A stretch of DNA of 39,159 nucleotides from Hyphomicrobiales bacterium (GTDB taxonomy: Bacteria > Pseudomonadota > Alphaproteobacteria > Rhizobiales > Rhizobiaceae). Made by a program: the position numbers and the translations under genes. Every line of letters begins with the position of its first letter. The stretch's first letter is position 1. The notes beneath the pieces are model-generated. The model was not told where the DNA came from. It saw only the letters and a program-made list of their open reading frames with translations, and did not search any database. The stretch spans positions 9,173 to 48,331 of the forward strand of contig UBXV01000039.1 in the NCBI GenBank assembly GCA_900469625.1. The letters run 5' to 3'. Positions 19,710 through 28,933 of the stretch are shown in pieces.

Positions 19710-22408
19710 GGCAGGGTCACCGTATCGAAGCGCGGGTCGAACCAACGCTCGAGGTCGAGCACGACCTTTCGCTTGCGCACCGTACTCGTGATTTCGACGC
19801 GGCCAGTTCCGCTCGACGTGATGGGAGCGATACCGATGGCACCGGGAGGTGCTGCGGCATGCGGCCAGTCGTCCGGGTCGGGCTGCTCGATCGCGTCGAC
19901 CTTGGTGACGCGCTCGCAATCGAATTCGATGCGCTGTCCCGGCGAACCGCGCGCCGACACGTAGCTGCCCCCACAGTCGCCGGATACGGTCATCGGCTCT
20001 CCCGGTCCGGGGTTGCGCGCCGATACTCTCGACTTGAAATCGTCGAAGGTCATCTCGGCCGCGTCGACGACCTCCACGAACCCGGCACTGTAGACCTCGT
20101 CGAAATCGCCAAGGTCGGAGCCGAAGAGTTGCTTGCGGTAGAGCGACATCCAGAAAGGCGGGCCGCCATTGTAGGCCGCGCAGTCGGCGTCATCCGAGCG
20201 GAGCAGGAACCAGCCTGCGCGATGCCCCGGCTTCATGCATGGTGCCGCGAGATCACCGGGGATGACGACGTTGACGCCGCAAGCAAAGCCGTCCCAGACA
20301 CAGAGGTTCAAGTCGTAGCTCGGTGCAGAATCGACTGCCTCGGGCAGCTTGCCCTGGAAACGCAGGAAGCGCTCGAGCGACGAGCGTCGCGCCGCAGGCG
20401 GCCGTGCGACCTCCGGCTGGGTCAAGGTGGGCGGCTGGTGGGGCGGCCCCGCCAGCATGACGGTGGTCGGAACAGCCACGCCCAAGTCATCGGCGACGAA
20501 CAGCTGGTCGATCGGGTCGATGGTGGTGTTCTTGGGCATGCCGGTGGTAAGCCCGCCCGCGGTTATGGTGAAGGCCGCGCCGCTTGAGACGATCTCCCAG
20601 CCATAGTGATGCAATCGCTGATGGACTGGCGGCGAACGGTCGCGGTCGATAACCAGCGAATAGATCGTTTCGTCGGGCCGGTAGCCAGATGTCGCATAAT
20701 AGATCGCGTGCGAAGCATAGGATGTGGAGGCGGCGTATTGATTGCCGACGAACCCCGGCAGATTGAGCGAAACGCCGAAATAGAGCAGTCCGAGCGCGTG
20801 CTGATGGTCGGCGCCGCGATTGAGGTCGAACAGGCCGTTCTTCGGCGGGTCGGTGGTGGTAAGCGCCGTGCCGTCGCGTGGCACACCGTCGACATGTTGC
20901 AGGTACTCGCGCTTGCGCCGGTAGGGCGCAATGCGGCGTCCCTCGCTGCTAGTGACTGCGTATTTGGCGACAGCATATTCCATGACGGCGCGCGCGCCGG
21001 TGCGAATGTCCACGTCCTCGGCGAAGTCAGCCAGGTTGGTGATCGAGACCATGCTGTAGCGCTGGTACGGACGACTGTTGTATTCGAGGAAATCTGCCTT
21101 CAGCAGCCTCTGCATTTCCTTCAGGATCCACTCGCGCAGGTCAGTCTGGTCGCTGGCGTAGCCTGTGCCACCATTGGCCATGATGTACTGGTTGTTGAGA
21201 TACTTCGTGGAGTTGATCATCCACAGGTGGTTCTCGGTTTCCGGTATCGTCAGCGTGGCCAGCGCCGCCGCGGCAACCGCCACGACGATGAGTACGATCG
21301 CGACGGTGATCGCCGCGACTGCCCCGGCCACAACCGCGACGGCGGCGATGATGGCTGCGATGAGGATGAGGAGGATGGCGAGGAACGACAGGATGTCCCA
21401 ACCGGAATCCCAGAGATCCTCCATCATGCTATCGAAACCGGAACGGTCGTCGGAGCGGTCCTGCGGGCTGCCGACGCTCTTCTCCTCGTTGCCACACTCC
21501 CAGAAATGATAGCTTTCTGCAGCCGGCCCGCCATCGATGTCGATGAGTTGTTCGTTGAGATACTTGCGCGCTTCGTCGCTCAGCGCCGGCTGCCGGCGGT
21601 CGAGTTCGGCAATGCGGATCAGGTTTTTCAGCGTCGCGTCCCAGTCGCCGTGGGTGCCGCCAAACAGATTGCAGGGGGCGCCGTCTGTACCAACCTGCAT
21701 GTCGCCGCGCGACATCAAAAGCAGCGACTGGTCAACCTGCGCGGCGAGGCAGGACGGCGAGATTCGGAATGTCAGGCGGACGTTGGCCGGCCGGTCCGGC
21801 GCGATATTGCTTGCGGTGATCGAATAGTTCTGGACGACGCCGGCGTCGGTACTGGCGTCCCCGCAGGCCGGCGGCAGCAACGACAGGATGCGGTCACGGA
21901 TCGGAGCGGTATCGGGTGCATAGCTGCCGGGATTTGGCCAGTTGGTGATCGCGAGCCAGGCGGGATGGGTGAGAAACGCGTCGATGGCCGGCTGCCTGAC
22001 AGACGCTTCGTCATGCAGGCATTTGTCGTCGAACACCCGGCAGACCTGCCAATGTGCCGCGGCGATGGTGAACTCGCACGGTCGCGGAAGAAGAACTGCG
22101 GCGTGTGTTCCGCGCCCGAGCATGTTCCAGGCCATCTTGCCGAGCAGTTCTGCGGTGATGTCTTCGCTGTTGGACCGTTTCCAGTGGTGCGGGACAAAAT
22201 TGAACTCTGAGCCACAGGCCATGGTGGCGATGGCGGCATCGCGGCGCTTGGGCAACGTCTGTATGGCGTCGGCAACGAATGCCGGCGCAGGGCCGATCGG
22301 GACCTGGTAGCCAAAGGTATCGATGCCGGCGCGTGCGACCGTTGAAAACAACAAAAGCCAGCACAGGCAGACGCGCGCTGCCAGCCGGCTGGTTTTTGCG
22401 GATATCAT
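19706..22408 (-). CDS. Large exported protein of unknown family
   Basis: A 900-residue protein I do not recognise. It begins with a signal peptide (about residues 1-27, ending STVARA) and a Cys-containing N-terminal domain. A long hydrophobic stretch at about residues 336-390 consists almost only of Ala, Val, Ile and Leu, enough for two membrane passes. It is followed by ENHLWMINSTKYLNNQ (about 391-406). ENH-plus-helix motifs of this kind occur in some alpha/alpha-toroid carbohydrate-active proteins, which is a weak hint only. The C-terminal third holds several Cys residues and beta-rich segments. The ATG at 22408 has GGCAGG about nine bases upstream; a GTG at 22426 would add six residues. 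It is coupled to the beta-helix gene downstream, so the two probably act together at the cell surface. Confidence 0.8.
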   Translation of the reverse strand: MISAKTSRLAARVCLCWLLLFSTVARAGIDTFGYQVPIGPAPAFVADAIQTLPKRRDAAIATMACGSEFNFVPHHWKRSNSEDITAELLGKMAWNMLGRGTHAAVLLPRPCEFTIAAAHWQVCRVFDDKCLHDEASVRQPAIDAFLTHPAWLAITNWPNPGSYAPDTAPIRDRILSLLPPACGDASTDAGVVQNYSITASNIAPDRPANVRLTFRISPSCLAAQVDQSLLLMSRGDMQVGTDGAPCNLFGGTHGDWDATLKNLIRIAELDRRQPALSDEARKYLNEQLIDIDGGPAAESYHFWECGNEEKSVGSPQDRSDDRSGFDSMMEDLWDSGWDILSFLAILLILIAAIIAAVAVVAGAVAAITVAIVLIVVAVAAAALATLTIPETENHLWMINSTKYLNNQYIMANGGTGYASDQTDLREWILKEMQRLLKADFLEYNSRPYQRYSMVSITNLADFAEDVDIRTGARAVMEYAVAKYAVTSSEGRRIAPYRRKREYLQHVDGVPRDGTALTTTDPPKNGLFDLNRGADHQHALGLLYFGVSLNLPGFVGNQYAASTSYASHAIYYATSGYRPDETIYSLVIDRDRSPPVHQRLHHYGWEIVSSGAAFTITAGGLTTGMPKNTTIDPIDQLFVADDLGVAVPTTVMLAGPPHQPPTLTQPEVARPPAARRSSLERFLRFQGKLPEAVDSAPSYDLNLCVWDGFACGVNVVIPGDLAAPCMKPGHRAGWFLLRSDDADCAAYNGGPPFWMSLYRKQLFGSDLGDFDEVYSAGFVEVVDAAEMTFDDFKSRVSARNPGPGEPMTVSGDCGGSYVSARGSPGQRIEFDCERVTKVDAIEQPDPDDWPHAAAPPGAIGIAPITSSGTGRVEITSTVRKRKVVLDLERWFDPRFDTVTLP

Positions 22409-22537
22409 CGGCGTTGGACCTGCCACGCGACCAGCAACGCGCGCGAGTATATGTCGAGCTGGACGATCCTGAAAGGGCCGGTCACAGCGTGCCTTAACGG
22501 ATCGTCAACGTCCGGAAACGGGTCATGCAGCGCCGAT

Positions 22538-22562
22538 GGAACGGTAGCCTCGATCAGGCGTT
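22538..22562 (+). promoter_or_regulatory. EcfG-type general stress response promoter
   Basis: GGAAC (22538-22542), a 16-base spacer and CGTT (22559-22562) exactly match the alphaproteobacterial sigma-EcfG consensus GGAAC-N16/17-CGTT. It points towards the small exported-protein gene that starts 91 bases downstream, which is a normal distance. Confidence 0.68.
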
Positions 22563-22653
22563 ATACTTGCCAGGCAGCGTGGGCCTATGGGCAGTGGCTG
22601 CCGGATATCTCGTCAGATGCGGTGAAATCCCGACCGGAGATTGGAGAACCATC

Positions 22654-22944
22654 ATGAAATTTTCCGCGAAGATGTCATGGGGCGCACTGGTTGTCGCCTT
22701 TGCCGCAACAACCGCTCTCGCCGACAACTACTATTACGAACCGGCACCCGGTGTCGTCTACGTCGATCCCATGCCGACGGGCAGTGTGTACGTCGAACCG
22801 GGACCGATATACGGCCCCTATGGCTACTATCGTCCGCCGGCTCGGACCTTGGGCGACGAACGTGAACGCTACACCAACGAGTACATGGGCGGCGGCGAGG
22901 GTGACTATTACCAGGGCATTACGCCGCCAGCACCGGTTCCTTGA
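22654..22944 (+). CDS. Small Tyr/Pro-rich exported protein
   Basis: A 96-residue exported protein. A signal peptide covers about residues 1-23 (WGALVVAFAATTALA). The mature 73 residues are rich in Tyr, Pro and Gly with short repeat-like segments (YYYEPAPGVVYVDP, SVYVEPGPIYGPYGYY). This suggests an unstructured or matrix-associated envelope protein rather than an enzyme. The ATG at 22654 has GGAG seven bases upstream; the longer frame from 22525 would include the promoter and is not used. The EcfG-type promoter suggests induction under stress. The function is unknown. It is divergent from the 900-residue gene and convergent with the radical SAM gene. Confidence 0.8.
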   Translation: MKFSAKMSWGALVVAFAATTALADNYYYEPAPGVVYVDPMPTGSVYVEPGPIYGPYGYYRPPARTLGDERERYTNEYMGGGEGDYYQGITPPAPVP

Positions 22945-22949
22945 CGCAT

Positions 22950-22968
22950 CGCGACCGTCGCGCGTTTT
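22950..22968 (+). terminator. Weak intrinsic terminator after the Tyr/Pro-rich gene
   Basis: CGCGA (22950-22954) pairs with TCGCG (22958-22962) with a 3-base loop, followed closely by TTTT (22965-22968). On the opposite strand a run of six T (22989 down to 22984) follows GC-rich sequence downstream of the radical SAM gene and may end that transcript. Confidence 0.4.
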
Positions 22969-23032
22969 CGTGCGGGCTGTCGGAAAAAAGCCGGCGCGCG
23001 ATGCTTCGTTTGGCGGCATGACGATGCGCTGA

Positions 23033-24652
23033 TCAATCCTGAGCGCGTGCAGCACTCTCGCTTGCCGATGCGGGTTGTCCGCCTTCGGCGGTACGGGCAT
23101 TCGCCACGCTGCGGGTGCGGCCGGCGTGACGGCTTACACCTTTTCGAGCCTCGAGATTCATTGCAATCGTCTCGTCGAGGGTGCCTGAGGCGTCGGTGAT
23201 CATCGTCGGCGTGAAGTAGGAGCGGAAGCTTTCCCCAACCCGGAATGCCGGTGTGTAGAGCGGGCCAAGCGGCTGCGTCGTCGTCACATAGGTAAGATTG
23301 TCCTCGTTGCGCGAACGCATCGGAAGGCGATGATGATGCATCACCGATGGCACCGCGAGGCGCAGGCTGTTGGCAAGCAGGTGCGCCATCTGGCGACCCG
23401 AGAGCGAGTGGCGATAGGTGCGGTAGAAGCCGACGCAATGCCGCAGGATACGTAATCGCTGGCCGTCAAGCCGCGACAGCCGTCGCGCGAACGCCGATAC
23501 CTCGTCGAGCGCGTCGAGGGGCCGCGTCATCAGGGTGAAGCCGTCCATGTCACGCAGCTTGGCGGAGGGCAGGAAACGGTTTTCCGAGACGCATTCGTCG
23601 AACAGCGGTGTGCCCAGCAGCGGGATCGTCAGGCTGAGGAAGGCCGGAAGCGGCATGGTGCTCTCGCTGGTGATGAAAGCCAGCTCCTCGTGCATCGCCT
23701 GCAAGGTTTGCGACGACGGGTCGAACATCAGGCCGTACTGGAAGGCGACGCCGGCCTTCAGGCTCGTCTGAATGGCCTGCAGCTGCGGCACCACCAGATT
23801 CTGCTTTTTCTGGTAGCGCTTCAACTGCGCCTCATTCAGCGTTTCGACGCCGCTGAAAAGACCGAGACAGCCGGCGGCCCGCACCGCCTCGAGATTGCTG
23901 AAATCACGAAAGAAATCGCCTGTCACCAGTGCGAACCACCCCTCGAATAGACCCTCCCGCCACAGCGAACGGATCAGGTCGAGCTTGGCGAGAAAAGCAT
24001 CCTTGCTGTTCCCATAGAAATTGTTGTCGATGAAGAGGACGTATTTCTTTCGAGGCGCATTGCGCACTTGCGCTTCGATGTAGGCAGGATCGTAACCCTG
24101 GTAGCGTCGGCCTTCGGCGGTCAATGCGCAGAAGCTGCATTTGAAATTGCAGTAGCGGCTCGTCTCCACATACATCACCGGGCCGCCCCAGTTTGCCAGA
24201 TCGAACCGCGGCAGGATGGTCTCGGCTGCGGCCCACTCTCCAAAGACATCCCTGATGATCGCCTGCATGTCCTCGATGTCACCCTGGCAGGCGTAGTCGA
24301 AGGTCGCAGCACTCGAGACCGGTAGATTGCGCACGGCTGGCCCACCTGCCACCACCACGCAACGCGGTGACTTCGTGCGCGCGTAAGCCGTCAGATGGCG
24401 CATGCGGTCAAAGGCGGCGGTAACACCGGTGAGCACCAGCATGTCCAGTTCCGCAAAGGCTGTTTCGTCGACCAGCGGCCCGTCATGGAACTCGCTATAG
24501 GCCCGGATATCGACGCAGTCCCTGGCGAAGGCGCCTGCGAGAAAAAGGTGCCCCGTTCCCTGCGGGATGAAATCGGGACGGCCCCGCGGGTTGCGGGTTT
24601 CGTCGAAATGGGCGAGCACGATCAACACGCGGGGGCGCTGGGTGTGTATCAT
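23033..24652 (-). CDS. Cobalamin-binding-type radical SAM protein
   Basis: A 539-residue radical SAM enzyme. The first 140 residues look like a B12-binding-type Rossmann domain (RVLIVLAHFDETRN, LDMLVLTGVTAAFD, VVVAGGPAVRN), though the classical DxHxxG cobalamin motif is not evident. The radical SAM core follows, with the 4Fe-4S ligands Cys168, Cys172 and Cys175 in YCNFKCSFC. FIDNNFYGN and LFSGVETLNE match later strands of the barrel in the BchE/methylthiotransferase-like group. The C-terminal 150 residues are variable. Members of this group methylate, cyclise or rearrange unactivated carbons; the substrate here is unknown. The ATG at 24652 overlaps the stop of the large cyclase gene (ATGA), implying coupled expression. 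Confidence 0.9.
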   Translation of the reverse strand: MIHTQRPRVLIVLAHFDETRNPRGRPDFIPQGTGHLFLAGAFARDCVDIRAYSEFHDGPLVDETAFAELDMLVLTGVTAAFDRMRHLTAYARTKSPRCVVVAGGPAVRNLPVSSAATFDYACQGDIEDMQAIIRDVFGEWAAAETILPRFDLANWGGPVMYVETSRYCNFKCSFCALTAEGRRYQGYDPAYIEAQVRNAPRKKYVLFIDNNFYGNSKDAFLAKLDLIRSLWREGLFEGWFALVTGDFFRDFSNLEAVRAAGCLGLFSGVETLNEAQLKRYQKKQNLVVPQLQAIQTSLKAGVAFQYGLMFDPSSQTLQAMHEELAFITSESTMPLPAFLSLTIPLLGTPLFDECVSENRFLPSAKLRDMDGFTLMTRPLDALDEVSAFARRLSRLDGQRLRILRHCVGFYRTYRHSLSGRQMAHLLANSLRLAVPSVMHHHRLPMRSRNEDNLTYVTTTQPLGPLYTPAFRVGESFRSYFTPTMITDASGTLDETIAMNLEARKGVSRHAGRTRSVANARTAEGGQPASASESAARAQD

Positions 24653-27600
24653 GCGCTGCCTCCTTCTGGGCCAGCCATGGCGGCCGTCGGTGAACGAAGG
24701 GGTTGATGGAGGCGAAGGACTTCGCTCCAGATGGCTTTCCGGGGGGCAACCATCGTCTCGAACGCGTGCAGCGCGGCTTCATCCTTCGGGCCGGCCGGGT
24801 GATTCAGCGACGCAAGCGCCACGGCGGGCATCTCCAGCCGTATCGCTTCATCGAAGGCGTGCCGCGCGGCGCGCTCGGCGCGCCGCCTCTGGCCGCGAAC
24901 GCCATGGACGCTCGCCTGGCCGAGAGCTGCTGAAGGTCGGCCGATCGGATAGACGCGCGCAAAGCGTTTAAGCTTCCCGAGAACAAACCGGGCTGCGAGC
25001 AGGTTGCCAGCTTCCGGGTCGCTTGCCACGTCCATCAGGCGGGCGAGCGCCGGCAGCGTGCGTGTCTTCATGGCGGGATTGAGTGCGCGACACCAGGAAA
25101 GCGCGCGCTCGAACCAGATCGTCGCCTCCTCCGAGTTACCCCTCCGTCGGGCAACTTCGGTCAGCAACGATGCGCCCTCGATGCAATGAACCAGCTCCAG
25201 CCCATCCGCCTGTTCGGCAATGATATGCTTGAGTTCATCAAGGTCCGCGTCGGTGGCATCCCACCGGCCAAGCGCTGCGTTGCCCCTCAGGCGACCGAGC
25301 AGGCCACAGCCGAGCACCTGGATGTCTCCGCGCCTGCGGCCTTCTTCGCAGATGCGCTGAACGAGGGTTTCCCAAGGCGTAATACCTTCGAAGGCCGGCG
25401 TCAGCAGCCACGGGCCGGATATCGTCTCGAGGCCAACCGCGACTTCGCACCAGCGTCTCATGTCGCCGACCGCCGTGGCATTGCTCAGCCCGGCTTCGAA
25501 GGCTCGTTTTCCGGCCGGCCAGTGGCCGATGCTGATCTGATAGAGGCCGGACAGAAGGTCAACGCGGACCCGCGTTCCCAATTGGTCCACACGCTCCGAA
25601 AGGGCGGCGGCGAGGCGGCTATAGTGTTCCGCTTGCCCGTGAAGCGGAATGACGCCGCATATGGCTCCAAGGCTCGCATAATTCGTGGCCGTCGTCGGCG
25701 AGACATAGGTGTTGCGTTCGGCGAGGTTCGTTGCCCGCAACGTCGCGTGGATCAGTCGCAACTTCTCGCTCGTGAAGTAATAGATCCGTGTCAGATCCTC
25801 ATGCGCTTTTGCTGCAAGCAGGAAGGGGTCGGAAGGGGATCGCGAAATCTCGCGCTTCAGGATCCAGTCCTTGTCCCGATGGGTTGCACGGCGCCACACC
25901 TGCTCTGCGAGATCGAGAACGAGATGCAAGGCCAGACCGGCAGAGGTGCGTGGGAGCGGAATGCCGGAGAGCCTCAACCCGTCTTCATAGGCGTGCCTGG
26001 CAGCCTCGGCACGTCCCAGATTAAGGTTCGCTTCCCCGAGCAGGAAGCAGGCGGCCGCATGCCGTGGCGCAGGGATCGCAATCGCCTGGTCCTTTGCGAT
26101 CTTGAAGAAGCGTTCGACCAGATCGACGACGGCGGCATTGTCGAACTGGCGCAGCCGCAGTTCGGCGACCCGATCCAGGTAGTGGAAGGCCATCGCAGCA
26201 TCACCGGCGCGCTCCCAGTGACTGAGGATGCGGGGCAGGTTTTCAGCGTTATCGGGTTGCCCGCTCTCCTCCATGGCCTGGGCGATCGCGCGGTGCGCCT
26301 CCCGACGCTGCTCGGAGAGCATGCTGTCGTAGATTGCCTGACGGATAACCGCATGGCTGAACATGAACCGCCCCGGACGGTCGTCCACGGGCTTGATGAG
26401 ATGTGCGGTCTGCAATCGCTCGATGCTTGCCAGGATATCGAGCTCGGTTTTCCTGATAGGCGACAGGGCCGCCAGGTCGGCTGCCGAGAACGTCGACCCC
26501 ATGGCGCTCGCAATTTTCAGGATCACCTGGAGTTCGGCCGCCAGCTGATCGGTCCTGGCGATTACGGTCACCTTGGCCGTGTTGAGCAGGGTTGCATCGT
26601 TGGAGCGGTTTTCAGTGAGGGTCGTGGCGCTCGGGCTGTCGACGGCCTTCGGTAGCCGGCGTTCGTCGATCATCCGACAGATCTCGCAGATCAGCAGTGG
26701 ATTTCCCGCCGACTGGGCATAGACCGCCTCACCGAACCCGTCCGCCGGAAAATTGCTGCCGATCGACGCGCGCACAAGGGCGATCGTACCTTCTACGTCG
26801 AGCGGCAGGAGTTCCAATGTCTGGGCGCCGTTATGCCGCTGGCCGGTCCAGCGCGTCAGGTCCTCCTGCGTTCTCGCCGCGCGGGTCGAGACTACGACCG
26901 GCACCGGTTCCGCGCCGGAAGCCAATCGACCGAGCAAGTGTCCAGAGGCTTCGTCGAGCCAATGCACATCTTCGAGCACGACGAGCCCCTTTCCCGACGC
27001 AAGGCTCGTTGTCATGAGTTCACCAAGCAATTCGCGCAGGCGATGAGACCGCCCGTCGCCCGACATTGCCCAGGTCTCGACCGTGTCGGCCAGGGTGAGA
27101 TTGATGGCGTCGTTGAGCAAGGGAGCGAGATGCGCGAGGTCGGGCTTGTGGGAAAAGAACCGCGTCACCTGTTCTGCGGCCTCGTTGCCACGCAGGTCAG
27201 TAATGCCAAGCAGTTCGCGGATCACGCCGCGCCAGGCAAAATAGGGGACGTCGTTTTCGATATCATCGGCATTTCCGACCAGAACACGACGCCCTTGGTC
27301 GCGACACTGTTCGACGAAGGCGCGCAGCAGAGCGGATTTTCCGACGCCGGAATCACCCCTGACGATCATGATTCCGGGTCGGCCGTTGCTGGCGCGCTCA
27401 AGATAGGCGTCAAGCGCGGTCAGCTCGGCCCGCCGGTTGAGCAATAGGGGAGCACTGGTGTCGCGCCTGGGAACCGTCTCGGCGACCGGTGCGAAGGCAG
27501 GCACGCCACCGCGCACACCGGGAACGGTGAGTGTCCAAGGTCCGGAGAACGTAATCTGGCCGGACGCCTCCGTTGCGGTTGCCTGATCGACGAGAATGCG

Positions 27601-28761
27601 CCCGGCAGCAACGCTCGCCAACCGCGATGCCATGTTCACGGCCGCCCCGACGACCGTGTAATCGGCGCGATGGTTCGCCCCGAGTGCGCCGCAGAAGCTC
27701 TCTCCAGTCGAAATGCCAGCCGACAGGCCAAGGTCCGCCTCGACCAGTTCACTCGACAGCCGCAGTGCCGCGAGTGTCGCGCGCCGGGCATTGTCTGCAT
27801 GTTTCGCACCAGGCAGGCCGAAGACGGCGAACACCTCAAGCCCGTTCGAATGCAGGGCCGTATGCAGGATTTCGCCGCCGGTCCGCCCGACAACCGCGAT
27901 CGCCATCCCGACGATCGTGTTCAGTCGCGCGAGATCCGTGTCGAGATTGCGGCCCGCGACATGCACGAACAGCGCTGTCACCGTTCGCAGGTCTGCTAGC
28001 CAATGCGAAAGCGGCGAGAGAAGGCGGCTGCGCAGCGACAGGGGTAGATAAGCCTCGAGCCGCTCGGTCGCCGATTGCAAGCGGATGGGCGGACCGGTGC
28101 TGGCCGCAACATAGGGTGTAATCTCGTCGAGACGCGCCGTTCCGTCGCCGGAGGGGCCGCCTTTTGCCCGTTTTCCAACCATTTGCCACACGGCCTCGGA
28201 CACCAGGATTTCGCCTGCCTCCGTCAATTGGCCACAGTGATCGGCCTGTGCCAGGCAGTCGCCGCCGACGATCAGCCACCGCTGGTCGGCGCGCGGCAGC
28301 AAATGCAGCAGCGTGATGGTGCCGGCGCCGACTGCGACGCGCAATTGCAGCGCGTCGTCTGGACCGCCTGGGCCGCCGATCTGTTCGCGGATCCGCCCGG
28401 CGCAATAGCAGCTGCGCCAAGCTGTCTGCTCCAGCTCGTGCGCATCAGACGCGCGCCAGCCGGCAATGAGGCTATCGCCGGCGAAACTCAGCACCGTGCC
28501 GCCATGCTCTTCCACATGGCCGACCAGCTCGCTCATGAACCCGTTCAAGAGCAGGCTGACACGCTCAGCACCCGCAGCACGGTCGCTTTCGGACCATTTC
28601 GCGGTCAGGCGGGTGAAGCCGGAAATATCGGCGAAAAGCAGCGATCCCAGGAAGTCTTCCCGCGTCGGGTCAGCAGAACCCGTCGCTGCGGGAGACGACC
28701 ATTGAACCAGGGCCCCCGACAGGTAACGTTGGAATTCATACTTGCTGGCGCCACCAACCAC
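24649..28761 (-). CDS. Soluble-adenylyl-cyclase-like protein: two cyclase domains, AAA ATPase, helical repeats
   Basis: A protein of about 1370 residues. Cyclase domain 1 (about residues 36-205) has the two metal Asp residues, Asp45 in FADISGF and Asp96 in FAGDSL. It lacks the Asn/Arg pair. Cyclase domain 2 (about 265-420) lacks the metal Asp residues but has Thr369, Asn376 and Arg380 (DYTVVGAAVNMASRL). This is the complementary arrangement of mammalian soluble adenylyl cyclase, with one active site at the domain interface. An AAA/STAND-type ATPase follows: Walker A GDSGVGKS near residue 467 and Walker B VVLEDVHWLDE near 597. A long helical, TPR-like C-terminal half comes after it. I chose GTG 28761, with GGGGAG seven bases upstream; ATG 28824 lacks a site. 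The product is probably cAMP, an inference. It overlaps the radical SAM start. Confidence 0.9.
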   Translation of the reverse strand: MVGGASKYEFQRYLSGALVQWSSPAATGSADPTREDFLGSLLFADISGFTRLTAKWSESDRAAGAERVSLLLNGFMSELVGHVEEHGGTVLSFAGDSLIAGWRASDAHELEQTAWRSCYCAGRIREQIGGPGGPDDALQLRVAVGAGTITLLHLLPRADQRWLIVGGDCLAQADHCGQLTEAGEILVSEAVWQMVGKRAKGGPSGDGTARLDEITPYVAASTGPPIRLQSATERLEAYLPLSLRSRLLSPLSHWLADLRTVTALFVHVAGRNLDTDLARLNTIVGMAIAVVGRTGGEILHTALHSNGLEVFAVFGLPGAKHADNARRATLAALRLSSELVEADLGLSAGISTGESFCGALGANHRADYTVVGAAVNMASRLASVAAGRILVDQATATEASGQITFSGPWTLTVPGVRGGVPAFAPVAETVPRRDTSAPLLLNRRAELTALDAYLERASNGRPGIMIVRGDSGVGKSALLRAFVEQCRDQGRRVLVGNADDIENDVPYFAWRGVIRELLGITDLRGNEAAEQVTRFFSHKPDLAHLAPLLNDAINLTLADTVETWAMSGDGRSHRLRELLGELMTTSLASGKGLVVLEDVHWLDEASGHLLGRLASGAEPVPVVVSTRAARTQEDLTRWTGQRHNGAQTLELLPLDVEGTIALVRASIGSNFPADGFGEAVYAQSAGNPLLICEICRMIDERRLPKAVDSPSATTLTENRSNDATLLNTAKVTVIARTDQLAAELQVILKIASAMGSTFSAADLAALSPIRKTELDILASIERLQTAHLIKPVDDRPGRFMFSHAVIRQAIYDSMLSEQRREAHRAIAQAMEESGQPDNAENLPRILSHWERAGDAAMAFHYLDRVAELRLRQFDNAAVVDLVERFFKIAKDQAIAIPAPRHAAACFLLGEANLNLGRAEAARHAYEDGLRLSGIPLPRTSAGLALHLVLDLAEQVWRRATHRDKDWILKREISRSPSDPFLLAAKAHEDLTRIYYFTSEKLRLIHATLRATNLAERNTYVSPTTATNYASLGAICGVIPLHGQAEHYSRLAAALSERVDQLGTRVRVDLLSGLYQISIGHWPAGKRAFEAGLSNATAVGDMRRWCEVAVGLETISGPWLLTPAFEGITPWETLVQRICEEGRRRGDIQVLGCGLLGRLRGNAALGRWDATDADLDELKHIIAEQADGLELVHCIEGASLLTEVARRRGNSEEATIWFERALSWCRALNPAMKTRTLPALARLMDVASDPEAGNLLAARFVLGKLKRFARVYPIGRPSAALGQASVHGVRGQRRRAERAARHAFDEAIRLEMPAVALASLNHPAGPKDEAALHAFETMVAPRKAIWSEVLRLHQPLRSPTAAMAGPEGGSA

Positions 28762-28933
28762 GCAAAATTCTCCCCAAGATTTTAGAGTAACATGCCTCCT
28801 TTGCGACTGAAAGACGGCTTCCATTGATCTAGGAAACGGCAGTAACGGTAAGTAGATTTCTGTTCCAACAGGGCAGGAGCCGGAGTAATGTCGCCAGTGA
28901 TTGTTCGAGGGGGTCTCGCAACAGGAGGGGACA

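Noticed and set aside
20606-22210. 534-codon plus-strand frame opposite the 900-residue gene
   Set aside because: No signal peptide or family motif, Asp/Gly/Arg-rich antisense composition, whereas the minus frame has a signal peptide and a coupled partner.
25186-26655. 489-codon plus-strand frame opposite the cyclase-ATPase gene
   Set aside because: Antisense to the helical-repeat region of a protein with clear domains; no motif of its own.
28847-28870. Reverse-strand EcfG promoter for the cyclase gene
   Set aside because: GGAAC and CGTT are present, but with 14 bases between them, outside the 16-17 range.
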